From positions 2,253,989 to 2,317,988 of the forward strand of contig OZ244039.1 of assembly GCA_965215225.1 (NCBI GenBank): a stretch of 64,000 bases of DNA, given 5' to 3'. The notes below the pieces were generated by a model. It ran no database searches. It had not been told where the DNA came from and worked only from the letters and a program-made list of their open reading frames with translations. The DNA comes from G965215225 sp965215225. Lineage in GTDB: Bacteria; Pseudomonadota; Gammaproteobacteria; CBDBNL01; JAAOII01. Both the position numbers and the translations under genes were made by a program. Of this stretch, positions 1 to 8,311 are shown piece by piece; within the stretch, counting starts at the first letter, position 1; each line of letters begins with the position of its first letter.

Positions 1-728
1 CACCAGACCACCTACTATATTCCTACCTACTACTGACTCGGCACGAAGAGTCAAATTGCGAATCTCTGAATTCGCAGCTATATGACCAAACAAACCCACA
101 CAATCCTCAGCCGAACGATTGATGCTTAGCTCACTAATCGTCCAGCCATTGCCGTCAAAGATTCCATTAAAAGCAGCTCCTTGACATCCAGCATCAGCAC
201 TATTTGTATCATTCCCCAGTGGTTGCCAGCCTTTGCCTCCCTCATTATTCGCATAAGCAGCAAGACTTATATCCGCAACCAGCTCATAGCCAGAACATTC
301 AGTAATGCCATTGGCACCACCACAGCCAGTGTCGTCGAACTCCGCATCTGCCGATAGTTTCCGCCCATTGCCATTTAGAGCATACCTCACCGCATTTAAT
401 TGCGCCGCTGTTCTTATCTCTATCAACCCATCGCCATCAGCATCTATGTCCGCACTGTTGTTATAACCATCGTCATCGCAATCTCGATTTGCATCATCCA
501 AGCAATCTAACTCCCTAGCAGAAGGCTCAGTGCCTGGAGAATTATCTGCCCCGCCGCCGTTCCCTCCTGAACCGCCGCCACAAGCAGTAAGAATTAACAA
601 ACCAACCAAGAAGAGAATACCCCGCCAATGCCAGATTAAAGTGGAAAGCTTATGGGGGGGGGGTTAGAAGCTAAGAAGCCTTTTGCTTGCCGACAAAGAA
701 ATAAGGAATAGGCACATAAAGGCAGCAT
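1..728 (-). CDS. GLUG-family surface lipoprotein, 5' part, out of frame at a G10 tract
   Basis: The gene runs off the left edge, so only its N-terminal part is seen. The frame that encodes the mature protein has a lipobox (LILTAC) followed by a Gly-rich spacer, an Asp-rich stretch (DADGDGLIEI), a conserved block (LNAVRYALNGNG, ECSGYELVADISL) and then GLUG-like repeats (VGGLV at the edge). This is the same layout as the lipoprotein at 18957-21326. No good start lies in that frame downstream of the homopolymer. An ATG at 728 (or 812) gives a hydrophobic N-terminus that enters the tract, but with ten G/C it runs into a stop just after it. Eleven would join it to the lipobox frame. I infer a phase-variable exported lipoprotein that is OFF as written; function unknown, probably surface adhesion or decoration. 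Confidence 0.6.
654..663. repeat. G10 homopolymer, candidate phase-variation switch
   Basis: Ten consecutive G on the plus strand (C on the coding strand) lie between the start codon at 728 and the lipobox. The downstream lipoprotein frame has a stop codon immediately before the tract, so translation must enter from another frame. Eight or eleven bases connect the frames. Confidence 0.6.
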
Positions 729-812
729 AGAGGAAAGACCATATGAATATGGCAGCGTAATATTGGCAAAGCGGCGCCTAGCCAACAACAAAAAATAGCG
801 AGGATTTAACAT

Positions 813-1147
813 AATTAAAATTTATAAATTTATTTCCATCTTTTAATTCAATAAGACTTCATTATACTACTTTAATATCACTTTATAGCTTTTTATAGCT
901 ATATCAATTTAATTTTTTAATATTTTTTTTATAGCTTTTCTGGTTATTTTTTCAACTAGCATATCTTTTTTACTCATTTTGGTCTCAACTACCACTCAAC
1001 TAATAAGAGATGAATAGTTATAACAGAAAGATAGCTCAATTAGCATCAGCAGAGTTATCGCCAATACCTCCTATTTCCGTTATATAAGCAGCTATGCCAT
1101 TTCGGTTGAAAGAATGGAAGCGATGAGAACCTAGTCAAAGTCAGTCA
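813..1147. other. AT-rich intergenic region
   Basis: This stretch has no convincing gene. It is strongly AT-rich, especially around 830-960, with several TTTATAGCT-type near-repeats (about 880-940). It probably carries the promoter of the lipoprotein gene that reads leftward, but I cannot place a reliable -35/-10 pair. Confidence 0.4.
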
Positions 1148-1375
1148 TCAATTCGTTAGAGCATCCAAACGGGTCTGGTTGAGTTGGGGTTTGCCTTCTC
1201 CATTCAAAGACCACCAGCTACGCCATTCATCAGGTTCTAGCGGAGTGCAGCGAATGGCGGGATATTCATCCGACTCCCCGAAGTCCCAAATAAGATTAGC
1301 ACTGGCTTGTTCACTCCCTCCTATGCTCCCACTATTATCCCTATCACACCAAACCGCCAATGGCTCGTTAATCAT
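1148..1375 (-). pseudogene. C-terminal fragment of a GLUG-family lipoprotein
   Basis: The 75 codons match the last ~75 residues of the lipoprotein at 18957-21326 almost position by position (EPLAVWCDRDNSGSI, IWDFGESDEYPAIRCTPL, EWRSWWSL, GKPQLNQT). A stop codon lies just upstream in the same frame, and nothing upstream resembles the rest of the protein. It has no signal peptide of its own. It is most likely the remnant of a deleted paralogue lying 5' of the gene at the left edge. A silent donor cassette for recombination between paralogues is possible but unproven. Confidence 0.65.
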
Positions 1376-1624
1376 ACTACACTAAGCAGAAAAGAAGCCT
1401 CCCGACCTTGCCAAGCAAAAGCGGAGAGGCGGGCACAAAGAAGAAGGACAAATGAAAGGCTTTAGCTAAATCAGAACCTTTGCCGAAAACGGAAGTCAGT
1501 CTATTCATAAGCATAGAATAGCTATAATCAGATTCATTCATAATCAAATTATAGTTCAAATTTTGAAGAATCAGCTATTCTTTTCATAGGGAATATTATA
1601 ACCTTAGATTCTTCATTTTGTTTA

Positions 1625-2727
1625 TCTTCTTTGGATTGCTCGCCTTCTTTGGGTTGTCGGCCTTTTTTGGATTGCTCGTCTTCTTTGGATTGCCCGTCCT
1701 TTTGGGATTGCTCGTCTCTTCTTTGAATTGTCAGTCTTTTTTAGATTGCTCGTCTCTTCTTTGAATTGTCAGTCTTTTTTTAGATTGCTCGTTTTTTTGG
1801 GATTGTTGGTCTTTTTTGGATTGCTCGTCTTCTTTGGATTGCCCGTCCTTTTGGGATTGCTGATATCTTCTTTGAATTGTCGGTCTTTTTTAGATTGCTC
1901 GTCTTTTTTGGATTGTTGGTCTCTTTTGGATTGCTGGTCTCTTTTGGATTGCTGGTCTTTTTTAGATTACTCGTCTCTTTTGAATTGTTCGTCTTTTTTG
2001 GATTGCTCGTCTTCTTTGGATTGCCCGTCCTTTTGGGATTGCTCGTCTCTTCTTTGAATTGTCAGTCTTTTTTAGATTGCTCGTCTCTTTTGAATTGTTG
2101 GTCTTTTTCTTTGGATTGCCCGTCCTTTTGGGATTGCTCGTCTCTTCTTTGAATTGTCAGTCTTTTTTAGATTGCTCGTCTTTTTGGGATTGTTGGTCTC
2201 TTTTGAATTGTTGGTCTTTTTCTTTGGATTGCCCGTCCTTTTGGGATTGCTCGTCTCTTCTTTGAATTGTCAGTCTTTTTTAGATTGCTCGTCTTTTTGG
2301 GATTGTTGGTCTCTTTTGAATTGTTGGTCTTTTTCTTTGGATTGCCCGTCTCTTTTGAATTGCCCGTCCTTTTGGGATTGCTGGTCTTTTCTTTGAATTG
2401 TCGGTCTTTTTTTAGATTGCTCGTCTCTTCTTTGAATTGTCAGTCTTTTTTAGATTGCCCGTCCTTTTGGGATTGCTGGTCTTTTCTTTGGATTGCCCGT
2501 CCTTTTGGGATTGCTGGTCTTTTCTTTGAATTGTCGGTCTTTTTTTAGATTGCTCGTCTCTTCTTTGAATTGTCAGTCTTTTTTGGATTGCTCGTCTTTT
2601 TTGGATTGTTGGTCTCTTTTGAATTGTTGGTCTTTTTTTTTTAGATTGCTCGTCCTTTTGGGATTGCCCGTCTCTTTTGAATTGTTCGTCTTTTTTAGAT
2701 TGCCCGTCCTTTTTTGGATTGAGAATA
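1625..2727. repeat. 1.1-kb degenerate tandem array of 15-18 bp units
   Basis: Dozens of units of the type TTTTTTGGATTGCTCGTC, with variants such as CTTTGAATTGTCAGTC, follow each other without spacers. Larger blocks of about 95-110 bp recur (for example from 2059, 2154 and 2267). Read leftward the unit codes for Lys/Asp/Glu/Gln-rich text (DEQSKK, DGQSQK). Read rightward it gives hydrophobic Leu/Phe text. Unit lengths are not all multiples of three, so no frame stays open for the whole array. The longest leftward frame could start at about 2738 and ends at 2412. I cannot tell a decayed repeat protein from a non-coding minisatellite. Confidence 0.75.
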
Positions 2728-2791
2728 TTTATCATTACTAAGAAGGGTAATGTATAATGATTGAGGTTAAAATATGTCAAGGAACTGACGA

Positions 2792-3628
2792 ATGAAACTA
2801 AGAGAAGAAGACTTACAAAGACACAGACCGCCACAAGCAAAGCCCAAGCGCCGATGGCTTCCTATCTCTTTGCTGCTAGTGATAATAGTGGCAGGTGGGA
2901 TATATGCTTATAACTCAAGGGAGCACCTGCCTAGTGAGTTAAAAACACCAGTGAAAGAAGCCTTAGCTTGGTTAGAGGAATGGAATCCCCTCTCATCACA
3001 ATCGCCCGAGGAGAATCCTGTTGAAGAGACCATTAATTTGGATGGCTTGTCCCGTGATCTCATCTCGCGGGACGAATTACAGGAGCTACTAAACACCAAC
3101 TTTGCTAGGCTCAACACTAAGGTAGATACCTTTATCGCTCAGGTTGAAAAGCTACAAAATGATGTGGAATATGTAGGAGCCCTAGGAAGGTCGGTGAGAG
3201 AAAAGGTGACTGGTGTGGAAGAACAGCTTGGTGAGACAAGAAACAAGCTAACCCAATTAGAACAAAGTATCAACAACCAAGAAGAGAATTTCACTGAAAC
3301 CCTGAATACTCAAAAGGAAGAACTAGAAGCCTTGTCCGCAAATCTAGGGCAACGGGAAGAAGCACTAGAAGAACTATCTCTGAGCATAGAGCAAAGGGAA
3401 GAAACCCTAGAAGAGCTAGCCTTGAGGGTAGAGCAAATGGACACCCAGCTCCAAGCGGATATTGAGAGACTCACCACCAATATAAATACCTTCAACGAAG
3501 ACTTGAACACTCTGAAAGAGGCTGCCAGCTCATTACAGACTAGCGATGGTAGCCAGCAACTCAGTATCTCTGAACTAGAGCAAATCATCCGCAACCTAAA
3601 CGCCCGCCTAATCGAATTAGAAAGATAG
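2792..3628 (+). CDS. Membrane-anchored coiled-coil protein, function unknown
   Basis: The 278-residue protein has a basic N-terminus (KPKRRW), one transmembrane helix at about residues 24-40 (LPISLLLVIIVAGGIYAY) and a long periplasmic heptad-rich region from about 95 to the end (repeated EELEALSANL, EEALEEL and QLEQS patterns). This layout predicts a type II inner-membrane protein with an extended coiled coil. It resembles generic envelope spacer proteins; I do not recognise a named family. It lies upstream of and convergent with ftsY, whose stop is one base away, so the two genes may share a terminator region. Confidence 0.7.
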   Translation: MKLREEDLQRHRPPQAKPKRRWLPISLLLVIIVAGGIYAYNSREHLPSELKTPVKEALAWLEEWNPLSSQSPEENPVEETINLDGLSRDLISRDELQELLNTNFARLNTKVDTFIAQVEKLQNDVEYVGALGRSVREKVTGVEEQLGETRNKLTQLEQSINNQEENFTETLNTQKEELEALSANLGQREEALEELSLSIEQREETLEELALRVEQMDTQLQADIERLTTNINTFNEDLNTLKEAASSLQTSDGSQQLSISELEQIIRNLNARLIELER

Positions 3629-3629
3629 G

Positions 3630-4529
3630 CTAAGACTGAAACAGCTGAGCCAGATAGGAGCTGGGAACAAACTCTGCTAGGTCTTCTAGCCTCTCGCCTG
3701 TTCCTATAAACCTAAGCGGCAACTGAAGCTCATTGATAAGAGCAAATACAATTCCTCCTTTGGCACTACTATCCAATTTGGTAAGACAAAAACCATCTAT
3801 TTTGGTTGCCTCACAAAAGCCCTTTGCCTGTATGAGAGAGTTTTGACCATGAGTGGCATCCAATATCAGTAGGGTCTCATGGGGGGCACTTGAATCCAAC
3901 TTCTTGATAACGCCAATGACCTTATTGATATAGCTCTTCATCTCGGCTGCGCTCGCCATAATACCTGAGGTATCCACCAGCACCAAATCCTGCTCGGCAT
4001 TAATAGCAGTTTGGACGCCATCATAGATGACCGCAGCACTATCGGCTCGGTGCTTACCATAGGAAACCGCGACGCCAATCCTATCGCCCCACTTGTGCAG
4101 CTGTTCTATGGCGGCCGCTCGATAGGTATCTCCTGCTACCAACCGCAATCTTAACCCTTTGTTCTTATAGTGATAGGCTAGCTTTGCCAGGCTGGTAGTC
4201 TTACCCACCCCATTAGCACCTAAGACTAATAAGCAAAAAGGTCGCTGGTCACCTATGACTAGCTGCTGAGAAGCTGTATCCAACAAAGACGAAAGAATGG
4301 CTTTCAGAGCCTTCACCGAACTGCCATAATCAGTCGGATTAGCAACCTGGCTATGCCATAGTCTCATAATTTTCTCTGTCATAGCAACACCAAAATCCGC
4401 CTGTAGCATCTCCTCTTCTAATTGAGTAGCAAATGAAGGAAGGGACTTTTTGCTAAAGAGTCGGTGAAGTCTTGCCCCAAAAGTGAAGCGCCCAGTCAAA
4501 GAAGAAGCCTTCTCTTTCCGTTCAGCCAT
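3630..4529 (-). CDS. ftsY: Signal recognition particle receptor FtsY
   Basis: This SRP receptor GTPase docks ribosome-nascent-chain complexes at the inner membrane. At 299 residues it has the NG domain and only a short N-terminal extension; the long acidic A domain of enteric FtsY is missing. Visible motifs are G1 GANGVGKTTS (about 104-113), DTYRAAAIEQL (about 132-142) and TKLDSSAKGG with the terminal GTGERLEDL. The G3 motif reads DTSGI where the family usually has DTAGR, and DATHGQN replaces DATTGQN, so two normally conserved positions differ. The gene is followed by the convergent coiled-coil gene and is not next to ftsE or ftsX in this window. Confidence 0.93.
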   Translation of the reverse strand: MAERKEKASSLTGRFTFGARLHRLFSKKSLPSFATQLEEEMLQADFGVAMTEKIMRLWHSQVANPTDYGSSVKALKAILSSLLDTASQQLVIGDQRPFCLLVLGANGVGKTTSLAKLAYHYKNKGLRLRLVAGDTYRAAAIEQLHKWGDRIGVAVSYGKHRADSAAVIYDGVQTAINAEQDLVLVDTSGIMASAAEMKSYINKVIGVIKKLDSSAPHETLLILDATHGQNSLIQAKGFCEATKIDGFCLTKLDSSAKGGIVFALINELQLPLRFIGTGERLEDLAEFVPSSYLAQLFQS

Positions 4530-4617
4530 TTTGATTTGAGCGATTGGGGCGACTTGGGTGATCTGGGTGACTTGGGTAATTTAGGCGATTTGGTAAGACT
4601 CTCTGTCCCATAAGAGA

Positions 4618-5304
4618 CTAGACCTTCTCTTCCCTTAGCAATAGGTAGCAACGATACCTTACCAGGGTCCAAAAGATGATGAGCATCCAACTTACCAACA
4701 TCCACAACAATCTTACCAACAAACCAGGGTTCGCCAGCTGATGGAGGACTCCGAGCCAAGATATGACGAAAACTGGGAGGATACAAAGCAGAACAACCAC
4801 AATAAGCCCCCCAGTATTACCAGCTGTCCGCCTAAAACTTCCTCTTAAAGCCGCTAGGGGATTATTCTCTCCACCAAGAACAATTAGGAAATCCGCTAGG
4901 AGGAGGCGGCTATACAAAAATACTCCTGGCACAATAAACATCATAAGACCAACTAAGACTGTAAGACCGGCTAGAAATTCGGCAACTATATAGGTTAACA
5001 ATTTAGGCGCTGCTGTCATTACAGCTCGGAGGGGGGAGATCCTTTGTTGCTGACTAATGGTATCAATGAAAACCAGAAGGCCGCATTGGAGCAAAATTGA
5101 GACAAGAAAACGAAGAATAGCTATCAGCACCTCTAAGGACGGGTCTACTTCCCATAGGATACTAAAGGAAAAGAGCAAGGAAAATGATGCTCCAATAACA
5201 AAACAAAACCCAAGATAGCTAAGGAGTTGTCTCGATTGGTTGGAAATGAAGTAGCCACTATCCAATAGGATAGAGCGCCAATTTACAACAGAATCTTTCG
5301 TCAT
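4618..5304 (-). CDS. YciC/UPF0259-like integral membrane protein
   Basis: The 228-residue protein starts at ATG 5304 (MTKDSVVNWR); a longer frame exists but runs into uppP. It has about six hydrophobic segments and the family-like signature LLLADFLIVLGGENNPLAALRGSFR, split here as LLLADFLIVLGG and NPLAALRGSFR. This resembles the YciC/UPF0259 inner-membrane family, whose biochemical role is not established. It lies between uppP and ftsY on the same strand, probably in one transcription unit with uppP and cysQ. Confidence 0.65.
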   Translation of the reverse strand: MTKDSVVNWRSILLDSGYFISNQSRQLLSYLGFCFVIGASFSLLFSFSILWEVDPSLEVLIAILRFLVSILLQCGLLVFIDTISQQQRISPLRAVMTAAPKLLTYIVAEFLAGLTVLVGLMMFIVPGVFLYSRLLLADFLIVLGGENNPLAALRGSFRRTAGNTGGLIVVVLLCILPVFVISWLGVLHQLANPGLLVRLLWMLVSWMLIIFWTLVRYRCYLLLREEKV

Positions 5305-5320
5305 ATCAGTCAAGTTTATT

Positions 5321-6130
5321 TTAATAACTAGTCCATAAAAATAGCAACAATATCGAACCCAAGAGGAGACGATAGATAACAAAAGGCATGATACCCACAT
5401 AGCTTACTAATCTAAGAAAAAATGAGATGGTGAGATAAGCAAAGATGGCTGCCACCAAAAAAGCAACTGCCGCCTCCACCAGCCGTTCTGCTTCCCCCAG
5501 TTGAATCAGGCGGTAGATACCGAAAGCAAAGGCGGCGGCTATGACCGGAATAGAAAATAAAAAGGCAAGTCTAGCAGCTGCCTGAGGGGTGAGCCCTTGC
5601 CATAGTCCAGCTGTTATGGTAATACCAGCCCTTGATACGCCCGGAACCAGTGCCATCACCTGAGCCAAGCCAACTATCAATAGGATACGCGGCGATGGGT
5701 CTATTCTATTGCCTTTGCGAGCGGCTGCCCACCATAGCAATAAAGCAAATAGTAGTGTAGTCCAGCTCACCACCCATAGATTGCGTAAATGGGTCTCAAC
5801 AAAATCAACAACAAAGAATCCAGTTATTAATACTGGCAGGCTCGCTACTAACAACCAAATGGCAAAACGGCGGTCTTTCTCAAAGTTTGAGTAAAAAAAA
5901 GACTTCAACATCCTACCAATATCAGAACGAAAGTATGCCACCACAGCCACCAGAGTGCCGCCATGAACTGAGGTATCAAACATAAGTCCCTGATCTGGCA
6001 GATCAAACAACAAAGAGGGTAGCAGCAGATGAGCCGAACTAGATATAGGCAGAAATTCCGTGATGCCCTGAACTATGGCAAGCAACAGCAAAAGCCCCCA
6101 ACTCAGATCTTCTGCCACCACCGAGTCCAT
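5321..6130 (-). CDS. uppP: Undecaprenyl-diphosphatase UppP (BacA)
   Basis: This enzyme dephosphorylates undecaprenyl pyrophosphate to recycle the lipid carrier for peptidoglycan and other envelope polymers. The 269-residue multi-pass protein shows the conserved GITEFLPISSSAHL block near the N-terminus (about 21-34) and the second block LVPGVSRAGIT (about 170-180), which contain the catalytic Glu, Ser and Arg residues. Its 5' end overlaps the 3' end of cysQ by 28 bp, suggesting translational coupling. Confidence 0.95.
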   Translation of the reverse strand: MDSVVAEDLSWGLLLLLAIVQGITEFLPISSSAHLLLPSLLFDLPDQGLMFDTSVHGGTLVAVVAYFRSDIGRMLKSFFYSNFEKDRRFAIWLLVASLPVLITGFFVVDFVETHLRNLWVVSWTTLLFALLLWWAAARKGNRIDPSPRILLIVGLAQVMALVPGVSRAGITITAGLWQGLTPQAAARLAFLFSIPVIAAAFAFGIYRLIQLGEAERLVEAAVAFLVAAIFAYLTISFFLRLVSYVGIMPFVIYRLLLGSILLLFLWTSY

Positions 6131-6903
6131 GAATCTTCCAACTGGGCACAGGCAACAAAAGGTGGATTGAGCAGATCTTCTCTGTCATTATATTTTAGCG
6201 GTTGTAAGTTTTGACCCACCAACTTACCACCTGCCTCCTCCACTATACACTGTCCAGCTGCGGTATCCCAAAGAGAAGTAGGGCCAAAGCGAGGATATAA
6301 CTGTGCCCTGCCTTCGGCTATATAAGTAAATTTAAGGGCGCTGCCACAGGTAACCCGATTAGCAGCTGCTATCTTATCCAGTAATAGATTGGTTCTTTTA
6401 TCACTATGGAGACTGCTACTCACAATTGTGTAATCGGATAGAGGAGTCTTCTTTACCTTAATCTCTTGCCAATGAGAGTTAACCCTTTTGTAAGCACCCC
6501 TGCCTTTGGCGCCATAGTAAAAATCCTTCGTTGCTGGACAACAGAGGATACCAAAAATGGGAGTATGCTCCTCTACCAAAGCAACATTAATAGTAAATTG
6601 CCCATTCTTGCTAATGAATTCCCTTGTCCCATCAAGCGGATCCACCAGCCAAAAACTCTGCCATTTTTTACGCTCCTGCCATGGAACATTACCCTCTTCG
6701 GATAAGACTGGCACCCTATGAACCTCAGGTAAGCTTGCCACTAGTATTTGATGTGAAAGCTTATCAGCAATAGTAACCGGTGATCTATCTTGCTTTATCT
6801 CTATATCATAGTCGGTGTTATAGACCTGCATAATCGACTCGGCTGCCTCATCCACAGAATTAACTAATCGGGCAAAGGCATCTGGGTCATCCAAAAATTT
6901 CAT
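6103..6903 (-). CDS. cysQ: 3'(2'),5'-bisphosphate nucleotidase CysQ
   Basis: CysQ converts 3'-phosphoadenosine 5'-phosphate (PAP) to AMP and so removes the by-product of PAPS use. The 266-residue protein has the inositol-monophosphatase-superfamily metal site: EEGN (about 72-75), DPLDGTREFI (about 91-100) and WDTAAGQCIVEEAGG near the C-terminus. It abuts cysC (stop of one at the start of the next), so PAPS synthesis and PAP removal are co-transcribed. cysD, cysN and cysH are not in the window. Confidence 0.93.
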   Translation of the reverse strand: MKFLDDPDAFARLVNSVDEAAESIMQVYNTDYDIEIKQDRSPVTIADKLSHQILVASLPEVHRVPVLSEEGNVPWQERKKWQSFWLVDPLDGTREFISKNGQFTINVALVEEHTPIFGILCCPATKDFYYGAKGRGAYKRVNSHWQEIKVKKTPLSDYTIVSSSLHSDKRTNLLLDKIAAANRVTCGSALKFTYIAEGRAQLYPRFGPTSLWDTAAGQCIVEEAGGKLVGQNLQPLKYNDREDLLNPPFVACAQLEDSWTRWWQKI

Positions 6904-7508
6904 TAAGAATGAAGAAGAAACCCCTTCTGTTTTAAGTAATCATAAAGTCTATGAATTGACTCCTCAGGTGTTTCCCGTTCGGTATTCAACACCACCTCAG
7001 CAGCTTTCGGCTCTTCATAGCTAGAATCCATGCCAGTAAAATGCTCAACCTTGCCTTTCTGCGCCTCACTATATATGTGTTTTGGATCCCGTTCTTGGCA
7101 GGTCTTAAAAGATGCCTTAATATACACCTCAATAAAGTCCCCCGCTGGCATTATGCTTCTTGCTGTCTTCCTATCCTTATGGAAAGGAGATATTAATGCG
7201 ACCAAGACAAGAATGCCTGCATCAGCAAACAACCTTGCCAGCTCGCCAATACGGCGAACATTCTCATGGCGGCTCTCATCCGAGAAGTCCAGGTCCCTGC
7301 TAAGACCTGCTCTAACTATATCACCATCCAACACATAGGAGTGATAGCCTTCATCTGTAAGCTGCTTATCCAGTCCCATGGCAATGGTAGATTTTCCCGC
7401 ACCACTCAAGCCAGTAAGCCATATGACCCCTGACTTTTGGTTCTTTTGTCTGCTTCTTTTTGTTCGTGTCACCAATACTTTTGGCGAATATAGGTTCTTA
7501 GTCATCAT
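6903..7508 (-). CDS. cysC: Adenylylsulfate kinase CysC
   Basis: CysC phosphorylates adenosine 5'-phosphosulfate to PAPS. The 201-residue protein has the P-loop GLSGAGKST (about 34-42), the DGDIVRAGLSRDL substrate loop and LISPFHKDR (FISP-type motif). A stand-alone kinase with cysQ but no sulfate adenylyltransferase nearby fits either assimilation or sulfation chemistry. Two candidate starts (ATGATG, 7508 and 7505) lie exactly at the 3' end of a Cas12a-repeat-like hairpin, so the hairpin is in the leader and could affect initiation. Confidence 0.94.
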   Translation of the reverse strand: MMTKNLYSPKVLVTRTKRSRQKNQKSGVIWLTGLSGAGKSTIAMGLDKQLTDEGYHSYVLDGDIVRAGLSRDLDFSDESRHENVRRIGELARLFADAGILVLVALISPFHKDRKTARSIMPAGDFIEVYIKASFKTCQERDPKHIYSEAQKGKVEHFTGMDSSYEEPKAAEVVLNTERETPEESIHRLYDYLKQKGFLLHS

Positions 7509-7534
7509 CTACAATAGTAGAAATTTTATATTGT
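7507..7534 (-). repeat. Solitary Cas12a-repeat-like hairpin at the cysC start
   Basis: On the minus strand this reads ACAATATAA followed by AATTTCTACTATTGTAGAT (7525-7507). The 28 bp are identical to 27810-27837. The stem is TCTAC/GTAGA with loop TATT. This equals the core of type V-A (Cas12a) crRNA repeats, which are defined by AATTTCTACT, a 3-5 nt variable loop and GTAGAT. Its last bases are part of the first cysC start codon. The TATAA just upstream of the hairpin could serve as a -10 element. Confidence 0.75.
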
Positions 7535-7596
7535 GCGAATTTGCATCATAAGTGCAACACCTCTTTGCTTGGACGGGATTATATAATCCCTTCCAA
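7534..7596. repeat. Palindromic inter-cassette module (copy 1)
   Basis: It contains GCGAATTTGCATCATAAGTG at the left and a 28-bp near-perfect palindrome at 7569-7596 (TTGGACGGGATTAT and its imperfect complement). It closely matches 39521-39577 and, less well, 27743-27796. It sits between the 3' end of a restriction gene and cysC. It may be a bidirectional terminator plus operator, or a small mobile repeat. Confidence 0.65.
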
Positions 7597-7614
7597 GAAT
7601 ATCAACAAAGATTA

Positions 7615-8311
7615 TCAAAAATTGATATCTTCCATTCTTTGATAAAGCTCATCAAGATGATTTTCTGATACACGAAATCCTGTTCCGTGATTTCTTGCCA
7701 TGGTTCCCTTATCGTGTAATCTAAAATCAACCAAAAGATGCCCCGCGGCAAACTGGTTCTTTAGAATAGTCTCGGTGGTGCCATGAGATAATAATCGGGC
7801 CCTATTGAACAGAAAATACTCAGCTCCGTCTCGTTCCTCCACCCTGGCGCCTACTAAAAGGACACACCTTCGCTTCAAATCGCTTTTTTATCTCCGAAAG
7901 TTGCCAGGTGGTGATGATATCACCATCAACACTCCTTACTGAGATGGTTTCATTGTCAATATATAAAAACAACCCTGCACTATTTGGGGTTATTCCCATA
8001 GTGTAATACATCCCCAATCTTTCGTCCTTATCTCTACTTCCATATTTTTTAATAGCAGTGAGAGGGTCCATCTTCCAAGCTTTTTTATTGAAGGTGAATA
8101 GGGTAATCATTCCTGCGTGATTTTCTCTTTTGGCTTTCAGCTCTATTTCTTTCAAGTCAGGGGAGCTGATATTATTCTCTTCTATACCTAGCAGGGTTTC
8201 GAGTGTATATCCGATTCCTGTGGGTCCTTTGCGTAAGGATTTCACATAGCCCATATTTTTAATCTTGGTGAGTCTTTCTTTTACTTGCTTAATTGTTAGT
8301 TTCTTGCTCAT
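7615..8311 (-). pseudogene. MvaI/BcnI-like restriction endonuclease, frameshifted
   Basis: Two overlapping frames together resemble a type II nuclease of the MvaI/BcnI family. The first (8311-7820) has GPTGIGYTLETLLGIEENN and the catalytic-looking ELKAKR. The second (7878-7615) has the C-terminal LLVDFRLHDKG and NHGTGFRV blocks. The frames join near an A6 run at about 7884-7889, where one base change would restore a ~230-residue protein. The start codon at 8311 overlaps the methylase stop by 4 bp. The nuclease is probably inactive as written, unless the frameshift is a sequencing error. Family assignment is by motif memory. Confidence 0.6.

Noticed and set aside
1728..2741. Several overlapping hydrophobic plus-strand frames in the minisatellite
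   Set aside because: They are the same repeat read in shifting frames, with no ribosome binding sites and no homology.
7534..7596. Integron attC site
   Set aside because: It lacks the R'/R'' core (GTTRRRY / RYYYAAC) and there is no integrase; the palindrome is simple.
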